Source: Planctomycetota bacterium (lineage in GTDB: Bacteria; Planctomycetota; PUPC01; JACPCR01). From it: 11,327 nucleotides of DNA. The notes beneath the pieces are model-generated. The model did no database searches. It was not told the origin of the DNA and worked only from the letters and a program-made list of their open reading frames with translations. The number at the start of each line of letters is the position of its first letter. The first letter of the stretch is position 1. This document shows positions 9,001 to 11,327 of the stretch, piece by piece. The DNA is taken from assembly GCA_030740295.1 (NCBI GenBank), contig JASLXP010000604.1, positions 1 to 11,327 of the forward strand. The letters are read 5' to 3'. The position numbers and the translations under genes are program-made.

Positions 9001-10346
9001 AAGCGATAGATGCCCATCCTGAAATTGTGCTTTTCACCGCCGACCGTCCCGTTGAAACCGGAGTAGCCGACCGCTCCATAAATCCAGTTATCGAAGCCGT
9101 ATCGCAGGTTGCTCGGGCCAGCGTGAGTGTCGCCCGTTCCCCATCCGCTGAAGAGCACCTTGCGATCATCGGCTTTGTCGTCGCCGTTCGTGTCCTTAAA
9201 AAACAGAGTGTGCGGGGCCTGGTGCACGATGACTCCGCCATTCGCAAAGGTCAGGCTCGTCGGGATGCTGAGCTTGTCCACGAACACGGTGAACTTGTCT
9301 GCCTTGCCGTCGCCGTCGGTGTCTTCACAAATCTTGATTTGGTCGCGGCCCTTACCTTCGGGCTGCATTTCGTTCGGATAGTCTTTGGTCTCGCAGACCC
9401 AGAGCCGTCCCCGTGCATCCCACGCCATGCAGATGGCCTTCTGAATGTCCGGCTCGGAAGCGAACAGCTCGGTCTTGAAGCCACGAGGCGTCTGCATGCG
9501 ACGGGCGGATTCAGGAGGCGCGACAGGCAACTGCATCTGATTCCACTTTCCATCGCCGCGCCTTCTCCCGCCCGGAGGGTAATATGCAATCTTTGCTGCT
9601 TTGAATTGGAACGGTTTCAGATCCTCTGGCCGCGGTTCGTAGAGCCCGGGCACCTCGACGACCTCATCGCTCCCTGCTGACCAGCGGATGCCCTTCTCGA
9701 TCAGCGCGTGGAAACCGGGCTTCCCCCAGGTTCGGTGATCGTGTCCGTAAGCTGTGTAAAAGACGCGACCTTTGCCATGGGCACGAATCCACGTCCACGG
9801 TTCATTCTGGTCTCTTTCCTTACGTGTCTGTAGGACGATCCGATCTTTTGTGTTGTGTTTATGGTGGACGTAGGTTTCGTCCCAGGTTTTGAAGCCCTCG
9901 AACTTCTGCATGACCGGGTGTTTAGGCGAAACAATATCCGTATGAAAGACACCCGTGCCGTGCCGCAGGAACTGTCCGCCGACCAGATCGATATAAGCCT
10001 GCGATTGCCGCCAGCACGCGGACGCACAATGGATCGGCACAAACCCTCCTCCCTGCTCAACGTAATCAACGAGCGCCTTCTCCTGATCGGGAGACCATCT
10101 GCCGTGATTCGCGTAGATGATTAACGCATCATGTTTCTTCAGGTTCGGCAGATTCAGCTCTTCAACCTTATCGACATACTTCACGTCAATGCCGCGGCCG
10201 GCAAGCACCGGGATCAGTTGGTCCGCTCGTTCACGGGGGCGGTGGTGTCCGTGGTCGCCAAGGAAGAGGACACTCAGACGGGTCTCCGCAGATGAAGTGG
10301 CGAAGATGACAGAACAGATCAGTACCGACAGACATCGTAATCCCAT
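6012..10346 (-). CDS. Exported ThuA / PVC-type dehydrogenase beta-propeller / HEAT / cytochrome c fusion
   Basis: A 1444-residue exported multidomain protein of the type common in Planctomycetota and Verrucomicrobiota. Residues 1-20 are a signal peptide ending TSSA. Residues about 22-225 are a ThuA-like domain with a flavodoxin/glutaminase-type core (GFVPIHCASACW, 101-112). Residues about 281-650 match the PVC membrane-bound-dehydrogenase/sorbosone-dehydrogenase-like propeller (GFKTELFASEPD, ARGRLWVCET). Two aspartate-rich loops resembling Ca-binding motifs lie inside it (342-350 and 385-394). Residues about 660-1090 are HEAT-like helical repeats. Residues about 1120-1255 are the haem-binding domain, with CTVCH (1134-1138) and a likely distal Met1230 in SVMPEGF. 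An unassigned C-terminal domain (about 1256-1444) follows. The frame is open up to 10526, but the start at 10346 places a signal peptide first and has AGGA ten bases upstream. The role is probably periplasmic oxidation coupled to c-type haem; the substrate is unknown. Confidence 0.9.
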   Translation of the reverse strand: MGLRCLSVLICSVIFATSSAETRLSVLFLGDHGHHRPRERADQLIPVLAGRGIDVKYVDKVEELNLPNLKKHDALIIYANHGRWSPDQEKALVDYVEQGGGFVPIHCASACWRQSQAYIDLVGGQFLRHGTGVFHTDIVSPKHPVMQKFEGFKTWDETYVHHKHNTKDRIVLQTRKERDQNEPWTWIRAHGKGRVFYTAYGHDHRTWGKPGFHALIEKGIRWSAGSDEVVEVPGLYEPRPEDLKPFQFKAAKIAYYPPGGRRRGDGKWNQMQLPVAPPESARRMQTPRGFKTELFASEPDIQKAICMAWDARGRLWVCETKDYPNEMQPEGKGRDQIKICEDTDGDGKADKFTVFVDKLSIPTSLTFANGGVIVHQAPHTLFFKDTNGDDKADDRKVLFSGWGTGDTHAGPSNLRYGFDNWIYGAVGYSGFNGTVGGEKHNFRMGIYRFKSDGAQLEFLRSTNNNTWGLGLSEENIVFASTANNNASCYMPIPNRFYEKVRGWSAERLGTIATSQEFYPITEKVRQVDAHGRFTAGAGHALYTARVFPKQYWNRTAFVNGPTGHLVGTFVLRERGSDFYTTNSWNLLASDDEWSAPIMTEVGPDGAAWTIDWYNYIVQHNPTPAGFKRGKGNAYETSVRDKVHGRVYRTFPKGAKLQEIPNLEKASPEELVATLKNPNMLWRMHAQRLLVERGKKDVAGDLVKLVEDGSVDDAGINAAAIHALWALRGLNAMNARVRQAAAKALKHSSRGVRRTAIMTLPRATESLQAILESGILNDRDGQVRMAACLALSEFAASADAGRAIVGALGIAENASDRWIPDALTSAASAHEEHFLAAACKEKLPGTAQALVGRIVPRVAEHFARGESAPKSVGNVVAALESATPQVAESIVNGLTSGWPKGRRAELSDEVDKAMVGLVQELSPAARGKFVKLAVQWGSKSFTAQMAKIAEGFLRTAQEAKKPESERIAAAGQFIEFRNSDAAAAASILALVTPKTSPELARGFIQSIGRSYAPEAGAALVAMLPRLTPDSKKEVLNILLKRSEWTASLLASAEEGKLSLSLLPLAQQQNLSRHPDRKLASRARKILKESGVAVNADRQKVIDRYLEALAGPDNGKQPKFKSGDAARGKVVLQQNCTVCHKHSGEGADIAPDLTGMNVHPKHELLIHILDPSRSVEGNFQQYQVATDEDEVFAGLLASESKTAIEIIDIEGKKHVILRENIETLIASPKSVMPEGFEHKIPEADMGDLLEFLTQRGKFQPLPLGKAATISSDRGMFHAKSSMYETLIFNDWRPKVFEGVPFILIDPKNGTVPNIILLHSPNGAVCREMPKKVTIPCNGKAKAIHLLSGIGGWNYPAIRDKSVSLTVRLNYDDGKAEDHPLRNGEEFADYIRVVHVKKSKFAYKMQRGGQVRYIVLYPKRDAVIKTIDFIDGDRSGPAVVAVTVEAP
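6060..6083 (+). terminator. Hairpin downstream of feoB, possible weak terminator
   Basis: ACCATCGAT, loop GAA, then ATCGATGGT form a perfect 9-bp stem at 6060-6080, and T continues to 6083. It lies 65 bases after the feoB stop, inside the 3' end of the convergent gene, where it encodes the TIDFIDGD segment. The T tract is short, so intrinsic termination would be weak. It may instead be coincidental coding sequence. Confidence 0.3.
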
Positions 10347-10710
10347 GCTCGATGATTCCTGTTTAGAGATTGAACCTGTGTCCGCAGTGACATCGTAAAT
10401 TGGCCGACATGCCTTGGCCACAGCTTCCAGGGACGTCATAGCCTTCGTCGCAGTCCTCTCTTCTGCCTGTCTGTTGAAATTCAGGCGGACGAGTACCACG
10501 ACGAAGACCCTTTTTTGAACATTCACACCTGTTCGTACAGACTGAAGAGTGAAGGCCCGCCATCGTCCACCACGTTAGGATTCCGCTCTTTGAGAGAGAA
10601 CGAGGCTCGCAGTAAAGTCTGGTCGGCCCAACTCACGGGATCGTATAGATGCAGGATGAAAGGGATCGAAAGATCGTCATCAATGATTATGAAGAAACGG
10701 AACAGTTCCT
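10347..10710. other. Divergent intergenic region between the fusion protein and the metallopeptidase
   Basis: This 364-base gap separates two divergent genes. The minus-strand frame is open through 10526, but residues encoded there are not signal-peptide-like and would bury the real one, so it is treated as untranslated leader. The right half holds a sigma70-like promoter and a small ORF, annotated separately. TTGGCC occurs twice (10400-10405 and 10414-10419), and TGGCC/GGCCA form an inverted pair there; this may be chance. I see no tRNA or other structured RNA. Confidence 0.5.
10590..10618 (+). promoter_or_regulatory. Sigma70-like promoter for the metallopeptidase gene
   Basis: TTGAGA (10590-10595) and TAAAGT (10613-10618) are separated by exactly 17 bases, with 5/6 and 4/6 matches to the housekeeping consensus. 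Transcription would begin near 10625, giving a leader of roughly 85 bases before the GTG start that includes the small ORF at 10649. It is the best promoter-like pair I found by eye in this gap. Confidence 0.4.
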
Positions 10711-10714
10711 GTGA
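10649..10714 (+). CDS. Possible 21-residue leader peptide overlapping the downstream start
   Basis: ATG at 10649 opens a short frame encoding MQDERDRKIVINDYEETEQFL, ending in TGA at 10712-10714. A stop (TAG) lies immediately before the ATG. The terminal GTGA overlaps the GTG start of the metallopeptidase gene by four bases, an arrangement often used for translational coupling. A GGGA about eight bases upstream could serve as a ribosome site. The peptide is very acidic and matches nothing I know. A chance ORF of this length is quite likely. Confidence 0.2.
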   Translation: MQDERDRKIVINDYEETEQFL

Positions 10715-11327
10715 ATCTATACGTGATCGTTCAAATTATCCTGCTGCTGCTGTTTGCAGGACCTGCCTGCGCTACTCCGAAGTACGAGCAAATGCGTGAC
10801 AGAGGCATTCTGGTTCTCTATCCGGCAGCTTACAAAGAGCAGGCAAGGATCAGTCTGAAGATGCTTCTCGATTCACGAGAGGAAATCGCGGCACGACTGC
10901 AACTGCCCAAGGAAACGCCGGTTTCCGCGGAGCTGGTCGGTGATAACAGCTTGTTCAATGAGATGGTGGGCAACAGTTCACACCTGCGTATTCTCGGGGT
11001 GGCCTATTCGCCTGACGGCCGCATCGTCATCAATCTGGCGAGGCTGACCATGGGTGGTGAAAGCAATCTGTACGAAACCCTCGCGCACGAGACCGCGCAC
11101 GTGATGCTCGGGCAGTTGGAGAAAGAAAAACATTTGAGGCTCTCTCGCTGGTTTCATGAAGGCGTCGCGTGCTGGCTCGGGCGCGTCCTGCCTGATTCAC
11201 CGGACGACCACCGGCTCGAAACCGCAGCTATCATGAACGCACTCATTCCTTTCTATACGCTCGAGAAAGGCTTTCCTCCTTTTCAGGAGCAGAGCCAGCT
11301 CGCCTACCTGCAGAGCGAGGATTTCAT
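10711..11327 (+). CDS. Exported MA-like (gluzincin) zinc metallopeptidase, 3' end missing
   Basis: The frame runs from GTG at 10711 off the right edge, with 205 residues visible. An in-frame TGA at 10690-10692 rules out a longer start, and no ATG occurs before residue 28, so GTG with its following hydrophobic segment is preferred. Residues 1-22 are a signal peptide (VQIILLLLFAGPACA) without a proper lipobox, so a soluble exported protein is expected. HETAH at 126-130 is the HExxH zinc motif, and WFHEG at 147-151 supplies the third ligand Glu150, the gluzincin pattern of the peptidase MA-like family. The gene probably hydrolyses peptides in the periplasm or outside the cell; the substrate is unknown. 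It is divergent from the large fusion gene and may be coupled to a short leader ORF. The missing C-terminus could hold repeats or a further domain. Confidence 0.8.
   Translation, partial: MNLYVIVQIILLLLFAGPACATPKYEQMRDRGILVLYPAAYKEQARISLKMLLDSREEIAARLQLPKETPVSAELVGDNSLFNEMVGNSSHLRILGVAYSPDGRIVINLARLTMGGESNLYETLAHETAHVMLGQLEKEKHLRLSRWFHEGVACWLGRVLPDSPDDHRLETAAIMNALIPFYTLEKGFPPFQEQSQLAYLQSEDF

Noticed and set aside
10347..10526. 60-codon N-terminal extension of the fusion protein
   Set aside because: It would bury a clear signal peptide beginning at 10346, and its residues have no secretion-signal or domain features.
10699..10709. Dyad GGAAC-A-GTTCC just before the GTG start
   Set aside because: It is short and can form only a four-base stem as RNA. 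It does not match the spaced GAAC-GTTC LexA-type box, so chance is the simplest reading.
10741..10752. Four tandem CTG triplets
   Set aside because: They encode the Leu core of the signal peptide and are expected there. Four units are too few to call a repeat locus.
10515..10799. A 94-codon plus-strand frame across the metallopeptidase start
   Set aside because: It overlaps the signal peptide of the peptidase in another frame, and its composition (Ser, Arg, Cys) is not protein-like.

Overview
The window looks like chromosomal DNA from a member of the PVC superphylum (Planctomycetota, Verrucomicrobiota or relatives). The strongest sign is the very large exported protein that joins a ThuA-like domain, a PVC-type dehydrogenase/sorbosone-dehydrogenase-like beta-propeller, HEAT-like helices and a single CxxCH haem-binding domain. 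This architecture is characteristic of that group. The coding sequence is GC-leaning, several starts lack a clear Shine-Dalgarno, and genes are separated by relaxed intergenic gaps. I cannot go below phylum level.

Layout, left to right. (1) A minus-strand gene open at the left edge (<1..2440, 813 residues visible) encodes a secreted protein that looks like a TIM-barrel, glycoside-hydrolase-type enzyme with beta-rich flanking domains. (2) A 323-base divergent intergenic region (2441-2763) carries a cluster of short perfect dyads, good candidates for operators. (3) A plus-strand two-gene iron unit follows: a membrane-anchored DtxR/MntR-like regulator fused to FeoA (2764-3816), whose end overlaps the start of feoB (3794-5995) by 23 bases. 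(4) A convergent minus-strand gene (6012-10346), only 16 bases from the feoB stop, encodes the 1444-residue ThuA/PVC-dehydrogenase/HEAT/cytochrome-c fusion. (5) A second divergent intergenic region (10347-10710) contains a reasonable sigma70-like promoter and a possible 21-codon leader ORF. (6) A plus-strand gene open at the right edge (10711..>11327) encodes an exported gluzincin metallopeptidase of the MA-like type.

How they work together. The clear functional unit is the feo pair. FeoB is the ferrous iron permease, and the upstream protein combines the FeoA partner with a metal-sensing DNA-binding repressor held at the membrane, so uptake and regulation may be physically linked. The other three genes are exported proteins typical of PVC scavenging lifestyles (carbohydrate-active, periplasmic redox, protease). 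They show no evident operon link to feo beyond adjacency. I see no RNA genes, CRISPR arrays, insertion sequences or prophage genes.
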